Positions 16,451 to 27,244 of a stretch of 37,609 nucleotides of DNA are shown here, piece after piece. The translations under genes and the position numbers were made by a program. Under the pieces are notes generated by a model. The model did not search any database, was not told the origin of the DNA, and saw only the letters and a list, made by a program, of their open reading frames with translations. The stretch covers positions 1 to 37,609 of the forward strand of contig JASMAB010000005.1 of assembly GCA_030754585.1 (NCBI GenBank). Direction: 5' to 3'. Position 1 is the first letter of the stretch. The number at the start of each line of letters is the position of its first letter. The stretch is from Nitrososphaerales archaeon (lineage in GTDB: Archaea > Thermoproteota > Nitrososphaeria > Nitrososphaerales > JACPRH01).

Positions 16451-19183
16451 TTACTCTCTCTTTATGTGTAAAGATATGATGTTCTTCAAGGAGTCTTCTA
16501 GTTTATTGATCCTGGTAATTCTATTACCTCCACCCTGACCAAATCTAGAATCCCCGCCACCAGATCCCCCAAGGGTTATTGCAATGTTTCTTGCTATCAC
16601 ATTAGCCCTTACTCCGTTCTTTTGAGCTTCGTCACCACTGAAGATGAAAATCCTAACACTTTTCTCTAGTAGAGAGATGCCACAATATATCAAGTGTGGT
16701 TGAGTGGAAATAGCCTGATCACCTACCGGCACATGATATTCCTCTCCAAGCCCTTCTTTTTTCGAGACACACACCTTAAGACCTTTTATTTCTATGGCTT
16801 TCTTTAGCATAACTGGAACTTCATAGTATACGAGTTCTTTGATTAGCTGCTTCTGTTTCTTTCTCAGAATATCATTAGTCCTTTTCAGATCAGTAACTAC
16901 AGTGACAACCTTATTTTGTGGGCTTTCTACAGTCTCAGAAATTTCTTTCAATATATTCTCACGCATCTGAATATGTTTCAGAGCTGGTTCACCACCAACA
17001 AATTCAATTCTTTCAATTCCATCCTGTATTCGTTCGCTTTTCAATATTTTGATAAATCCCACATCGCCAGTCATTGATGTGTGAGTTCCGCCACAGGCTT
17101 CTACATCCCAACCTGAGATATTCAATACTCTCAAATCTCTGGTGGGAACAACGCCTCCTTGATATAGTCTGAAACCATACTTTTGTTCCGCCTTACTACG
17201 GGTAAGTATCTCAGTTTTCACAGGCAGATTTAATCTGATAGCATTATTAGCCAAAGATTCAATTTTTGATATCTCATTATCTGTAAGGTGGGCAAAATGT
17301 GTTATATCCAATCTCGCTTTATCAATGTCTTTGTAGGCCGAGTGTTGCCATACCCATGACCCAAGTACCTTTTGAGCTGCTCCATTAACAAGATGTGTAG
17401 CGGTATGGTGTCTTGCCAGCGTTTCTCTTCTTTCCACATTTATCGTACATCTTATTTGTTGACCCTCAGCAAGCTGTTTCCCCTTAACCTTGTGCAACAC
17501 TACATTTCCATATTTCTCCACATCCATAACTTCAGAGCCACCAATGAAACCATGGTCAGGTTCTTGTCCTCCAGATCTCGGGTAGAACGCTGTTTGATCT
17601 AGAATGATATATTCACCGTTGATTATTTTTACAATAGTTCCTGTAAACTCAAAAAGATGTTGATTCTCATAGAAAAGAAGTCTAGTTGGAGGTAATTTAT
17701 CGGTATCAAACTTAGGCCTTTCCTTATCTTTCTTCTCCATCATATGACGCTCAGTCACCTTAGTGTAGAAGTCTGAGGGAACTTCTATCTGGAGCCCCTG
17801 TTTCTTCAACATATCTGGTGTTATTCCTTCAGAATCATATAATTGAATAAGTTCATCAATGCTTTGAGATTTTTTGTTTTTTGTTATGTTACGAACTATT
17901 TTACTAGTCCTTTCCAGTGTATTTTGGTACCTTTGTTTCTCCACATGAAGAATAGTAGATACATCATCCCGGTGTTCTTCTAGCTCAGGATAAATTTCTT
18001 TTAGATAATCTATGTGCCAGTTTGCAACCTCTTCAAGAGAAATATCCCATTTGAATTTATCTAGAAAACTTAATGCTCGCCTCAGGATCACCCTTAAGTT
18101 ATACCCTCCCCCCACATTGCTTGGTAACCCTCCGTCTGCAATTGCGAATACAAGTGTCCTAGCATGGTCAGCTAATGCGTAGAGTGCTTCAAGTCCTGAA
18201 GTCTGGTTCTTTAAATACTCCTTAGATACTTTGAGTTTTTTAGCTGCATGAGTTTTAGCAGTGTCTATATTTGGTATTTCATCAATATTAAACATCCCTG
18301 CAATTCGAGCATATTTTAGGTAGAATTCTTGGTCGTATTCAAGATTAGATCTTGCAATCAACTGTTTCATTACTGGACCAAATACTGAATCGTAACTTGT
18401 TGGGGTACCTTGTGTAATCCAAGCAAAACGTTCTAATCCTGCACCCATATCTATAACCTTCTCTTGCATTATATTGTAATTACTAGGTGTACCTTTGAAC
18501 TCTGTAAAAACCGCGTTTCCAAGCTCTAGTCCTCGTACATTATATTCAAGTGAATACCCAAATGCTCCAAATCCCACCCATACATCTTCAGTGAATATCA
18601 CTTCCTCTGGCCTTATCCCAAAAGGCCCAGTTAAGAGCTCAAAGTCAAGGTCTATGCATCTATCTTTCCAATAACCTGCCCCATCTAGTATACTGTGTTG
18701 GCCTATCATTCCAAATGATGAATAATGCTTCCCTGAAATTCCTACGTTCTGAATATCATTAAAACGTAAGCAGGTTTGTGGGATTATCAATGGGTTTGCA
18801 GGCATATCAAATACAACCTCACCTCCTTCGATCCTCTGAAATGATATGATTGATGCTACTGTGAAAAAAAGGTCTGGTCTCCACCTACACACAACTGGGT
18901 ATCTCTTTATACTTGTGTGCCCATTCTTTACAAAGAAATTTTCAATCTCACGCCAAGTATCTACATAATCAAATCTTCTGTTTGTTGGTGGATTACCTAA
19001 GAAATCATACTGTTGGCAAGGAGGTTCAGGACATAATTCACGGTCTTGATTAAGTGTCCAAAAGAACCTACCACAATTAGAACATTGTTTTCTGATGAAT
19101 CCTTCTCTTGTGAATAGATTTACTTCATAGTATCGTTTAGGGTCCTTGGAAAACTTTGCTCTGAGAACATCCTTCTCATTCAT
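16451..19183 (-). CDS. alaS: Alanyl-tRNA synthetase (archaeal type)
   Basis: RHHTATHLVNGAAQKVLG editing motif, VEACGGTHTSMTGDVG, GGSGGGDSRFGQGGG C-terminus. Confidence 0.97.
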   Translation of the reverse strand: MNEKDVLRAKFSKDPKRYYEVNLFTREGFIRKQCSNCGRFFWTLNQDRELCPEPPCQQYDFLGNPPTNRRFDYVDTWREIENFFVKNGHTSIKRYPVVCRWRPDLFFTVASIISFQRIEGGEVVFDMPANPLIIPQTCLRFNDIQNVGISGKHYSSFGMIGQHSILDGAGYWKDRCIDLDFELLTGPFGIRPEEVIFTEDVWVGFGAFGYSLEYNVRGLELGNAVFTEFKGTPSNYNIMQEKVIDMGAGLERFAWITQGTPTSYDSVFGPVMKQLIARSNLEYDQEFYLKYARIAGMFNIDEIPNIDTAKTHAAKKLKVSKEYLKNQTSGLEALYALADHARTLVFAIADGGLPSNVGGGYNLRVILRRALSFLDKFKWDISLEEVANWHIDYLKEIYPELEEHRDDVSTILHVEKQRYQNTLERTSKIVRNITKNKKSQSIDELIQLYDSEGITPDMLKKQGLQIEVPSDFYTKVTERHMMEKKDKERPKFDTDKLPPTRLLFYENQHLFEFTGTIVKIINGEYIILDQTAFYPRSGGQEPDHGFIGGSEVMDVEKYGNVVLHKVKGKQLAEGQQIRCTINVERRETLARHHTATHLVNGAAQKVLGSWVWQHSAYKDIDKARLDITHFAHLTDNEISKIESLANNAIRLNLPVKTEILTRSKAEQKYGFRLYQGGVVPTRDLRVLNISGWDVEACGGTHTSMTGDVGFIKILKSERIQDGIERIEFVGGEPALKHIQMRENILKEISETVESPQNKVVTVVTDLKRTNDILRKKQKQLIKELVYYEVPVMLKKAIEIKGLKVCVSKKEGLGEEYHVPVGDQAISTQPHLIYCGISLLEKSVRIFIFSGDEAQKNGVRANVIARNIAITLGGSGGGDSRFGQGGGNRITRINKLEDSLKNIISLHIKRE

Positions 19184-19370
19184 TTACATACGGGTCTTTC
19201 AAGATGGGGTTTAATAATACTGTCTTTTATTCGTCTATTAAATTGTTGAAATTATCTTGCTAACCTCATTTTTTTATTTTATCTTTCTACAATTTAGAGA
19301 TTTTAAATAATATTCACTGAAAAATCTTATATAGCCTCTGCAAAGTTTGCCTGTTGCGAGTCGAAGAGAA

Positions 19371-19679
19371 ATGGAATACATATACGCCGCATTGCTACTT
19401 CATAAATTGGATAAGAAAATAGATGAAGCAACTTTGAAGAAGGTTTTACAATCAGCTGGAGCAAAGCCCGATGATACTCGAACAAAGGCATTAGTTGCCG
19501 CACTAAGCGAAGTTGATATTGGTGAAGCATTAAAGAGTGCAGTTGTTGCACCAACCTCTACAGCACCAGTACCAAGTGAAACCACACCTGAAAAAGAAGG
19601 CAAAGAAGAGAAAGAGGAAGAAGTAGATGAGAAGAAAGATGAAGAAGCACTTGCAGGTTTATCAAGCTTATTCGGCTAA
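19371..19679 (+). CDS. Ribosomal protein L12 (P1-like); ORF-track start 19347 is TTG, ATG at 19371 preferred
   Basis: [20 protein letters not shown]-terminus and acidic EEKEEE...GLSSLFG C-terminus. Confidence 0.95.
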   Translation: MEYIYAALLLHKLDKKIDEATLKKVLQSAGAKPDDTRTKALVAALSEVDIGEALKSAVVAPTSTAPVPSETTPEKEGKEEKEEEVDEKKDEEALAGLSSLFG

Positions 19680-19704
19680 ATTTGTTTAAAGAAGATAATA
19701 TTCT

Positions 19705-20571
19705 TTAATTGTAGCCTTTTCGCTTCGCTAGATTAAGTAGATTATTAGCTTTTTGTTGACCTGACAAGAGAACATCTGGTAATGTTTCTTTAGTTGTGTA
19801 TGCTGATATCAGGGTGAGTGCTTTTGCAGTCAAAGCTGCATTTCCTAAGATAATGGGAATAGTTTCTTTTGTTAAATATGTTGTTTCTATACTGAGTGCT
19901 AATGTTGAGTTATGCGCTTTTTGAATCTTAACACGATATTCTTCCAAGTCTAATCGTAAGTCTTCGCCGCTAAAAACTACACCATCCACATAAGCTGCAC
20001 TAATTGAGAGCCCTGCCTTAATGGGTTTGAGACCAAGCCTTGATAGAAGAGAAGCTAATTTTGGCTTTATCACTTCACCAATTTTCAATACCTCTGTGTC
20101 TCTGGATATGAAAATACTGCCCGCATCAATTTTTGTGGGTACTTTCATCTCTTTGAATTCACTTAGAACTGGGCCAGGTGGTATACTTGTATTTCCTGAA
20201 GGCAAAGTCACGGGGTCAGTTGCAATATCTCCAACTCTTGCAGGCAAATCGACTTTATTCTTATCCATCAAAAGTTGAATTTTGAATGGATTCATCTCTG
20301 TAAAAATTATTGCATTCTGATCTGTTATTCTTTCAATGAAATTCTCAATATTTTTCTTCCTATTTTTTAAACCCATTTTGGATATCTTATTCTTAGCGAC
20401 GACTATATTCATTTCATCTCTGAACTGTTTTCTAAGTGTCATCATTTGACGAGCTCTAACTTTGCGTATCTTCGATAGCGCTAAAACGGAGTATTTTTCT
20501 GTGTATTCGTTTATCTTTCTTATTGCATCCACTTTTTTTGCGGAATATTCACGATCTGTATCTTGTCTCAT
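19705..20571 (-). CDS. Ribosomal protein L10 (P0-like)
   Basis: L10/P0 fold sequence including PARVGDIATDPVTLPSGNTSIPPGPVLSEFKEMKVPTKIDAGSIFI; lies directly after L1. Confidence 0.93.
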   Translation of the reverse strand: MRQDTDREYSAKKVDAIRKINEYTEKYSVLALSKIRKVRARQMMTLRKQFRDEMNIVVAKNKISKMGLKNRKKNIENFIERITDQNAIIFTEMNPFKIQLLMDKNKVDLPARVGDIATDPVTLPSGNTSIPPGPVLSEFKEMKVPTKIDAGSIFISRDTEVLKIGEVIKPKLASLLSRLGLKPIKAGLSISAAYVDGVVFSGEDLRLDLEEYRVKIQKAHNSTLALSIETTYLTKETIPIILGNAALTAKALTLISAYTTKETLPDVLLSGQQKANNLLNLAKRKGYN

Positions 20572-21224
20572 TTATTCATCTCCGAAATAGTTACGGGTTC
20601 AGCCATTGTCAACTTTAACATAATTCTATCGATATTGTTATTGCCTGATGGAAGTTTTTTCTCTATTGCATTAAAGATTACTACAGTGTTTTCTGCAACC
20701 GCTTCATCGCTCATAGATTCGTCTCCAACTTTGCCTGCTACAGCAAGTTGTCCTCTGCTTCGAATCCTTACTGCAGATGTAAACCGTTCCACCATATTTT
20801 CCACTGGTGCATTAGGTGGTACTGGTGTGGGCATTTTACCTTTTGGACCAAGGAATTGTCCTAGTATCTTACCTATTTTAGGCATAAGGGTAGTTTCTGA
20901 AAGAAAGAAGGAATATCCATTAGATATCTTTCTTAGCTGTCTTTTGTCAGTTGCATTCTTTTCTAACTCTTCGGGTTCTATTATCCTATCTGCTTTGCTG
21001 CGCTTAGCTTTCAACGCCATATCTCCACCTGCAAATACGCAAATACCAGGTTTCTTCGTAAATTTATGGGCCAAATACACAACTTCACTTATGTTGAAAT
21101 CTTGTTTCTTGATATCAATATCACGGAGGGTAACTATCAGTTCAAACGATTGGTTGAAGTTCCTCTTTCCAGACTTCTTCCGAGCCTCCTTGACCATCTT
21201 TACAAACTGCTTAAGATTTACCAA
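20568..21224 (-). CDS. Ribosomal protein L1
   Basis: SKKPG-type ...MPKIGKILGQFLGPKGKMPTPVPPNAPVE L1 signature. Confidence 0.95.
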   Translation of the reverse strand: MVNLKQFVKMVKEARKKSGKRNFNQSFELIVTLRDIDIKKQDFNISEVVYLAHKFTKKPGICVFAGGDMALKAKRSKADRIIEPEELEKNATDKRQLRKISNGYSFFLSETTLMPKIGKILGQFLGPKGKMPTPVPPNAPVENMVERFTSAVRIRSRGQLAVAGKVGDESMSDEAVAENTVVIFNAIEKKLPSGNNNIDRIMLKLTMAEPVTISEMNK

Positions 21225-21337
21225 CTATTAAAGCGCCTCCGACTCGACCTCTTCTTGAATTAGGCCTTTATCAACCTATCACTTTAAGATCAGTTGTCCT
21301 CTGTTCATCCTTTAATATTGATCTAATAATGGTTTCC

Positions 21338-24300
21338 TTAACTTATATTAGCAGTATGAAAGTCTACAGTTGGCTTGTTTGACCGTATCCATTCTAGACT
21401 TTTTATGAAGACAGTCGCAGTTTCTATGTTTGTAAATACTGGTATTCCAAGTTCAACAGATTTACGTCGAATGACATATTCATCTTCAAGCATATACGCG
21501 TACTTCTCTATAGCTGATGATTGAGGAATATTGATTATGAGATCAAGAGATCCGTCCAGAAGATAATCTGCAATATTTGGAGTTCTATCAGGTTCTGTAA
21601 TTTTATAGACAGTTGTAACATTAGAAACACCATTCTCGATAAGAAATTCCGATGTGTGTTCAGTGGAAAGAATATTATAGCCTAATTTTCGTGACATATC
21701 AACCAATGGCAGTATCCCCATTTTCATACTCTGACCTCCGACAGTAACAAGTATGTTACCTCCTCTTCGAGGAATATTATATCCTGCAGAAATCATGGCC
21801 TTACTTAATGCATCAAAGAAATTCCTCCCAAAACAGGCAACCTCTCCTGTAGATTGCATTTCAACTCCAAGGATAAGATCCGCTCCTTCCAGCTGAGTGA
21901 AAGAGAATTGAGGTACCTTTACCCCAACAATATTTCTTCTCCTGGCTGTCTTCAACATAGGCTTCAGACTATGCCCTAGAACTGAAAATGAAGCTGCATC
22001 CATAAGGTTAACTCCAGTCAACTTAGAAATGAACGGCATTGATCTTGACGCTCTCAAGTTACATTCAATAACATAAACTGTGTTGTCTTTAACGATGAAT
22101 TGGATATTGAATGGGCCCTTCACTTGAAGTGCACGGGCGATTTTGGAGGCATACTCATTCAATGTATTTAGTATATCTTGATTTACTCCTTTTGGAGGTG
22201 CTACCATAATAGCATCACCGGAGTGTATTCCGGCCTTTTCAATATGCTCCATTACTAAACCCATCAAAATATTGTCACCATCTGAAACTGCATCAAGCTC
22301 CACTTCCATTGCATCTTGGATGAATTTACTGATAACTAGAGGATATTCTGGGCTGACCTCCGATGCTGTTTTAAGGAATTTTTCCATCTGTTCTGATGTC
22401 CAAATCACTCTCATAGCAGCTCCACTTAATACGTATGAAGGTCTAACCATAACAGGGTATCCTACATCTTTGGCGAACTCTTTTGCTTCCTTAATTGATG
22501 CAAACTTACTCCATTTTGGTTGAGCCATATCAAGATCATCAAGAAGTTTACTGAATTTAGAGCGATCTTCAGCTGTATCTACACTATTACTACTTGTTCC
22601 CAGAATCTTTATTTGCTGTTTTTCGAGTTTAGGTGTAAGATTATTAGCTGTTTGTCCTCCCACACAAGTAACAATCCCAATGGGCTGTTCCTTTTCATAT
22701 ATGTCTAAGACATGTTCAAGCGTTAGCTCTTCAAAATATAGTCTGTCACTTTCATCATAATCTGTTGAAACCGTCTCTGGATTGCAGTTTATCACCAATA
22801 CTTCTTTTATACCATTTTTCTTCAAGCCCCAGACCATATTCATGGTACACCAATCAAATTCAACGGAGCTTCCAATTCGGTATGTACCAGCTCCCAATAC
22901 TATGACTTTCTTTTCTCTACTGAACTTCACATCATCTGCTTCACCATTATAAGTTAGATACAAGTAGTTAGTTTGAGCAGGCCATTCGCCTGCCAATGTA
23001 TCTATCTGCTTCACATTAGGAGTTACTCCGAATTTTTTTCGATAATCCCGCGCTTCTTGTTCAGTTACATTAAGACAACTGGATATTTGTTTATCTGAGA
23101 AACCAAATTGTTTGGCTTTCAAGATTAGTTCTGCAGGAACATCTGAGAGATTTTGATTTACATTTCGAAGTTCTTGTTCAATCTGTACTATATTCTTCAT
23201 CTTTTCAAGAAACCAAATATCAATGTATGATAATTCTTGAATACGCTCTACTGACATCCCCCTTTTTATTGCCTGAATAACTATGAAAATAATATCATCT
23301 GTCGGGCGATTCAGTCCTATCTCAATCATCTCAAGAGATTCTTCCGTGTCTTCGTTGCAAACTAGTCCGTTTCTACCAATTTCTAGCATTCGTATGGCCT
23401 TTTGAATAGCTTCTTCGAATTTATGCCCAATCGCCATAACTTCACCAACTGATTTCATTTGGACTCCGAGATTTCTACTAACTCGTTCAAACTTCTGAAG
23501 GTCCCATCTTGGCATCTTGATAACTAAATAATCCAAAGAAGGTTCAAAACAGGCTGTAGTGATGCCCGTAACTTTATTGGTTAGTTCAGGCAGGGTATAA
23601 CCTAATGCAAGTTTTGCCGCCATGTAGGCTAAAGGATATCCTGTTGCTTTTGATGCAAGTGCAGATGAGCGCGAAAGACGAGCGTTTATTTCTATAGCTA
23701 AGAACTTATCAGATTTATTATTAAGTGCAAATTGGATATTACATTCACCAACCACCCCACAGGCTTTTGTCGCTTCTATGGCTGCTGTTCTGAGCATATG
23801 ATATTCACTATTTGATAAAGTCTGAGAGGGTGCAACAACAATATTATCGCCTGTATGTACTCGCATAGCAAGCATATTCTCCATATTGCAGATGATTACA
23901 CTGTTATCTTTTTGATCCCGCATAACCTCATATTCTACCTGTTTCCATGATCCAAGATATTCTTCAATCAGCACTTGGTTGGCAAGGCTGTTAGAAATTC
24001 CACGTTGAACTATTTCATCTAGCTCATATTCGTTATATGCAACTCCTGAACCTTTTCCACCGAGGGTATATGCTACTCGAACCATAGCTGGATACCCTAT
24101 ATTTAGTGCGATTTTTCGAGCTTCGTCAACTGAATAAGCTACTTTGCTCTTTGGTACCGGTATACCAGCATTCTCCATTGTGTGAACAAAAGCATCTCTG
24201 TCCTCTGTTGCTTGTATTCCTGCGATAGGTGTACCCAAAACCCTTACTCCATATTTTTCTAAGATTCCATTCTTGGCTAGTTGAACTCCACAGTTCAAGG

Positions 24301-24583
24301 CAGTCTGCCCACCAAAACTTAGGAATATGCCATCTGGCCTCTCTTTTTCTATCACATTGGTTACATATTCAAGATTAATAGGTAGATAGTAGATCTTATC
24401 CACCATTCGGACGTCAGTCTGTATTGTGGCTACATTCGGGTTCACTAGAATTGACTCTATCTCTTCCTCGCGAAGAGCCTTTAAAGCCTGAGAGCCACTA
24501 TAATCAAATTCTCCTGCCTCTCCTATTTTAATGGCTCCGCTTCCTATAACTAGAACCTTCTTGATACCTTCTATCCTACTCAT
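21338..24583 (-). CDS. carB: Carbamoyl-phosphate synthase large subunit
   Basis: GSGAIKIGEAGEFDYSGSQALKAL, two ATP-grasp halves, C-terminal MGS domain. Confidence 0.97.
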   Translation of the reverse strand: MSRIEGIKKVLVIGSGAIKIGEAGEFDYSGSQALKALREEEIESILVNPNVATIQTDVRMVDKIYYLPINLEYVTNVIEKERPDGIFLSFGGQTALNCGVQLAKNGILEKYGVRVLGTPIAGIQATEDRDAFVHTMENAGIPVPKSKVAYSVDEARKIALNIGYPAMVRVAYTLGGKGSGVAYNEYELDEIVQRGISNSLANQVLIEEYLGSWKQVEYEVMRDQKDNSVIICNMENMLAMRVHTGDNIVVAPSQTLSNSEYHMLRTAAIEATKACGVVGECNIQFALNNKSDKFLAIEINARLSRSSALASKATGYPLAYMAAKLALGYTLPELTNKVTGITTACFEPSLDYLVIKMPRWDLQKFERVSRNLGVQMKSVGEVMAIGHKFEEAIQKAIRMLEIGRNGLVCNEDTEESLEMIEIGLNRPTDDIIFIVIQAIKRGMSVERIQELSYIDIWFLEKMKNIVQIEQELRNVNQNLSDVPAELILKAKQFGFSDKQISSCLNVTEQEARDYRKKFGVTPNVKQIDTLAGEWPAQTNYLYLTYNGEADDVKFSREKKVIVLGAGTYRIGSSVEFDWCTMNMVWGLKKNGIKEVLVINCNPETVSTDYDESDRLYFEELTLEHVLDIYEKEQPIGIVTCVGGQTANNLTPKLEKQQIKILGTSSNSVDTAEDRSKFSKLLDDLDMAQPKWSKFASIKEAKEFAKDVGYPVMVRPSYVLSGAAMRVIWTSEQMEKFLKTASEVSPEYPLVISKFIQDAMEVELDAVSDGDNILMGLVMEHIEKAGIHSGDAIMVAPPKGVNQDILNTLNEYASKIARALQVKGPFNIQFIVKDNTVYVIECNLRASRSMPFISKLTGVNLMDAASFSVLGHSLKPMLKTARRRNIVGVKVPQFSFTQLEGADLILGVEMQSTGEVACFGRNFFDALSKAMISAGYNIPRRGGNILVTVGGQSMKMGILPLVDMSRKLGYNILSTEHTSEFLIENGVSNVTTVYKITEPDRTPNIADYLLDGSLDLIINIPQSSAIEKYAYMLEDEYVIRRKSVELGIPVFTNIETATVFIKSLEWIRSNKPTVDFHTANIS

Positions 24584-25721
24584 CGGTATCCCCCTTTAGG
24601 ATATTAAGAAATTCATCGAAGATATATTCTGTATCATTAGGGCCGGGTGAAGCCTCAGGATGGAATTGGACAGATAAACACCTACCATTTTTATGCTTCA
24701 ATCCTTCAACAGTCTTGTCATCAGCATTTACAAACCAAGGTTTCAAACCAGTGCTTTTCAGAGATTTAGGGTTAATCGTATATCCATGATTCTGGCTTGT
24801 AACATAGCTTCGGAGAGTTCCCAAATCTATACAAGGCTTATTCTGTCCTCTGTGACCATATTTCAGCTTATATGTGTCACCACCAAGTGCTAAAGCGATT
24901 ATCTGAGTTCCCAAACATATTCCTAACAATGGAATATCATCATCAAAAAGCTTTTTTACAGTTTTAATGGTCTTGCCACAAATCTTTGGATCTCCTGGTC
25001 CATTGCTCACTAATACCCCCATAGGCTGGTAATCCAAAATATCCTTTGAAGAAGCGTCATAAGGGACTCGAATCACTTTCAATCCCCTGCGGAGAAGTTC
25101 TCGAATTATGTTGAGTTTTACTCCACAATCTATGAGTACCACTTTATTATCTCCTTTCCCATATTCAACAGGTTGTTTTACAGAAACTTCTTCAACAAAG
25201 TTGATATCGCCGTAGTTTAGGTTACTCTCAAGGTTCTTGATTAACATATCATCGGGCGATGGATCTTTTGATACCTCAAGAATACTCATCATTACTCCAT
25301 GGACACGAATCTTTTTCGTTAATTCTCTTGTATCAATTCCATATATTCCTGAAACCTTGTTCTGTTTCAACCATTCATCCAATGTTATCTTGGACGCCCA
25401 ATGGCTAGGCTTCTCGCACACCTCATTAACTATCACCCCTGAAACTTGAATTAACTCAGACTCGAAACCAATTGGTAAATTATATTTATCTCTTAACCTG
25501 AATTCTGGTACTCCATAATTACCTATCAATGGATATGTAAAACATAGTATCTGTCCACGATAAGATGGATCTGATAAAGATTCTGTGTAGCCAACCATAC
25601 CCGTATTGAATACTACTTCCCCCACAGTTTTGTTTGGAACCCCGAATCCGTATCCTTTGAATACTGTCCCATCATTGAGGACCAGTTTCGCTTTTAATCC
25701 GTGATTCGTTTCCTCACCCAT
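24576..25721 (-). CDS. carA: Carbamoyl-phosphate synthase small subunit
   Basis: GVPNKTVGEVVFNTGMVGYTESLSDPSYRGQI; glutaminase GICLGTQIIALALGG...VQFHPEASPGP. Overlaps carB start by 8 nt. Confidence 0.97.
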   Translation of the reverse strand: MGEETNHGLKAKLVLNDGTVFKGYGFGVPNKTVGEVVFNTGMVGYTESLSDPSYRGQILCFTYPLIGNYGVPEFRLRDKYNLPIGFESELIQVSGVIVNEVCEKPSHWASKITLDEWLKQNKVSGIYGIDTRELTKKIRVHGVMMSILEVSKDPSPDDMLIKNLESNLNYGDINFVEEVSVKQPVEYGKGDNKVVLIDCGVKLNIIRELLRRGLKVIRVPYDASSKDILDYQPMGVLVSNGPGDPKICGKTIKTVKKLFDDDIPLLGICLGTQIIALALGGDTYKLKYGHRGQNKPCIDLGTLRSYVTSQNHGYTINPKSLKSTGLKPWFVNADDKTVEGLKHKNGRCLSVQFHPEASPGPNDTEYIFDEFLNILKGDTDE

Positions 25722-25770
25722 TTAGGCAGCCTTGGCTCCCCTTTGAAGATGTCGATATTAAAGTTACTTT

Positions 25771-26259
25771 TTAATTTTCAGTAATTTTAGCATCAAACTT
25801 TCCTTCGCCTAATTCTTTCTGGAACTCACGAGGATCTTTCTCTTCTATTTTAATCCCCATGCTTATGCAGGAACCTACAATTTCTCTTACTACTGCTTTC
25901 AATGTTTTGCCATATGATTGGTCCATCTTAGAGTTTGCAATCTTTAGTAACTGTTGAAAACCAAGATTGCCAACCAATTTAGTTTTGGGTTCTCCAGATC
26001 CTTTCTCAACTCCGGTCTCCTTAACTATTAAAGCAGATGTTGTAGGTACTCCAACTTCCACATCGAATTCTTTTGTCCCTGTATCCACTGTGATTTTTAC
26101 AGGCACTCGCATGCCCAAATAATCTTTAGTCTTTTCATTGATATCCTTAACTATCATCATAACATTCATCCCAAAAGGCCCTAGTGCCGGTCCAAGTGGT
26201 GGGCCAGCATTAGCTTCTCCACCTACCACAAGAGCATTGACAGATTTTTTCTCTCCCAC
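25771..26259 (-). CDS. Ribosomal protein L11
   Basis: VVGGEANAGPPLGPALGPFGMNVM; GTG start. Confidence 0.96.
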   Translation of the reverse strand: MGEKKSVNALVVGGEANAGPPLGPALGPFGMNVMMIVKDINEKTKDYLGMRVPVKITVDTGTKEFDVEVGVPTTSALIVKETGVEKGSGEPKTKLVGNLGFQQLLKIANSKMDQSYGKTLKAVVREIVGSCISMGIKIEEKDPREFQKELGEGKFDAKITEN

Positions 26260-26485
26260 TTCTCATCATTTGTCCGATATCTTTGCCGGAGGTTCCTTTT
26301 GCCCCTGTTATAAGTCTTCGAGCCGATTTTGACTTTTTGAAGTTCCCAATGTTGAAAGATGGAGACCCATAAAGAATGGGTTAATGTTACTGCAGCAAAG
26401 ACTTTTTTTTGAGAATCGAGTTTACTTGAATATCTCAAATAACACATTCATATGGTCAGTTAATAAATAGATATTAACAGAGAAT

Positions 26486-26962
26486 CTACTCGGTATTTTT
26501 GACGCTACTTTTCTGAATAATCTTGAGGTAATCTGCATCAACCGTTACTGGTAGCTGATATGGTGCGTCTAGCAATATCACTGTAACTTCTTTACGAACC
26601 GTTTCTATACGAGTTATATTTGCTTGTATCCCTTTAAATGGCCCCGCTACAACCTCAACTTTATCTCCAATATCAAGTTCAGTTAATATTGATTTTGTTA
26701 CCAGGAATTTCTCTATATCAGGGAATCTGATTATCCCTGGTACCTGGCTCTTAACATGTTTAAATCCAGCTATACTCTCACCGACGACTTGGGCATCAGG
26801 TGCTTCCAGAAAGACGTATCCCTTCATTGCGTCGAATACTAGAACAGAATACACCTTCTTTTCACGCATCTCTGCCCTTGTTGATACAAATGAAGCAACT
26901 GTCTTCTCTTGTCCACCTGCAGTTTTAACTGCAAATATTCTCCCTGAAATCGCATCACTCAT
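26486..26962 (-). CDS. spt5: Transcription elongation factor Spt5 (NusG N-terminal + KOW)
   Basis: GYVFLEAPDAQVVGESIAGFKHVKSQVPG and KVEVVAGPFKGIQANITRI (KOW). Confidence 0.95.
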   Translation of the reverse strand: MSDAISGRIFAVKTAGGQEKTVASFVSTRAEMREKKVYSVLVFDAMKGYVFLEAPDAQVVGESIAGFKHVKSQVPGIIRFPDIEKFLVTKSILTELDIGDKVEVVAGPFKGIQANITRIETVRKEVTVILLDAPYQLPVTVDADYLKIIQKSSVKNTE

Positions 26963-26976
26963 ACTAGTTTCGCATC

Positions 26977-27144
26977 CTATAGCTGTAAGAAAGAACTTAT
27001 TGTTTGAATGATATAACCTATAGTTCCGACAACACCTACACCTAATAATACTAATTTAAGGTAAAGCATGAATTCTTGTCTATCCGATTTGTGGGCAAGT
27101 TTCATGGTATTCTTAGCCGATCGAATAAAACTGCCTAACCCCAT
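26977..27144 (-). CDS. secE: Protein translocase SecE/Sss1 subunit
   Basis: Hand translation MGLGSFIRSAKNTMKLAHKSDRQEFMLYLKLVLLGVGVVGTIGYIIQTISSFLQL*; immediately upstream of spt5; below ORF-track cutoff. Confidence 0.9.
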   Translation of the reverse strand: MGLGSFIRSAKNTMKLAHKSDRQEFMLYLKLVLLGVGVVGTIGYIIQTISSFLQL

Positions 27145-27244
27145 TCTTTATTTACCAACTCAATCGCGTGAAATCATTAAGTAAATAGTTTACTATATTA
27201 GCACGAAAAACCTTTCTAATAAGAAAAAACAGTGTAATTAAAAC

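Noticed and set aside
20563-21231. 222-aa plus-strand ORF
   Set aside because: Antisense shadow of ribosomal protein L1 along its entire length.
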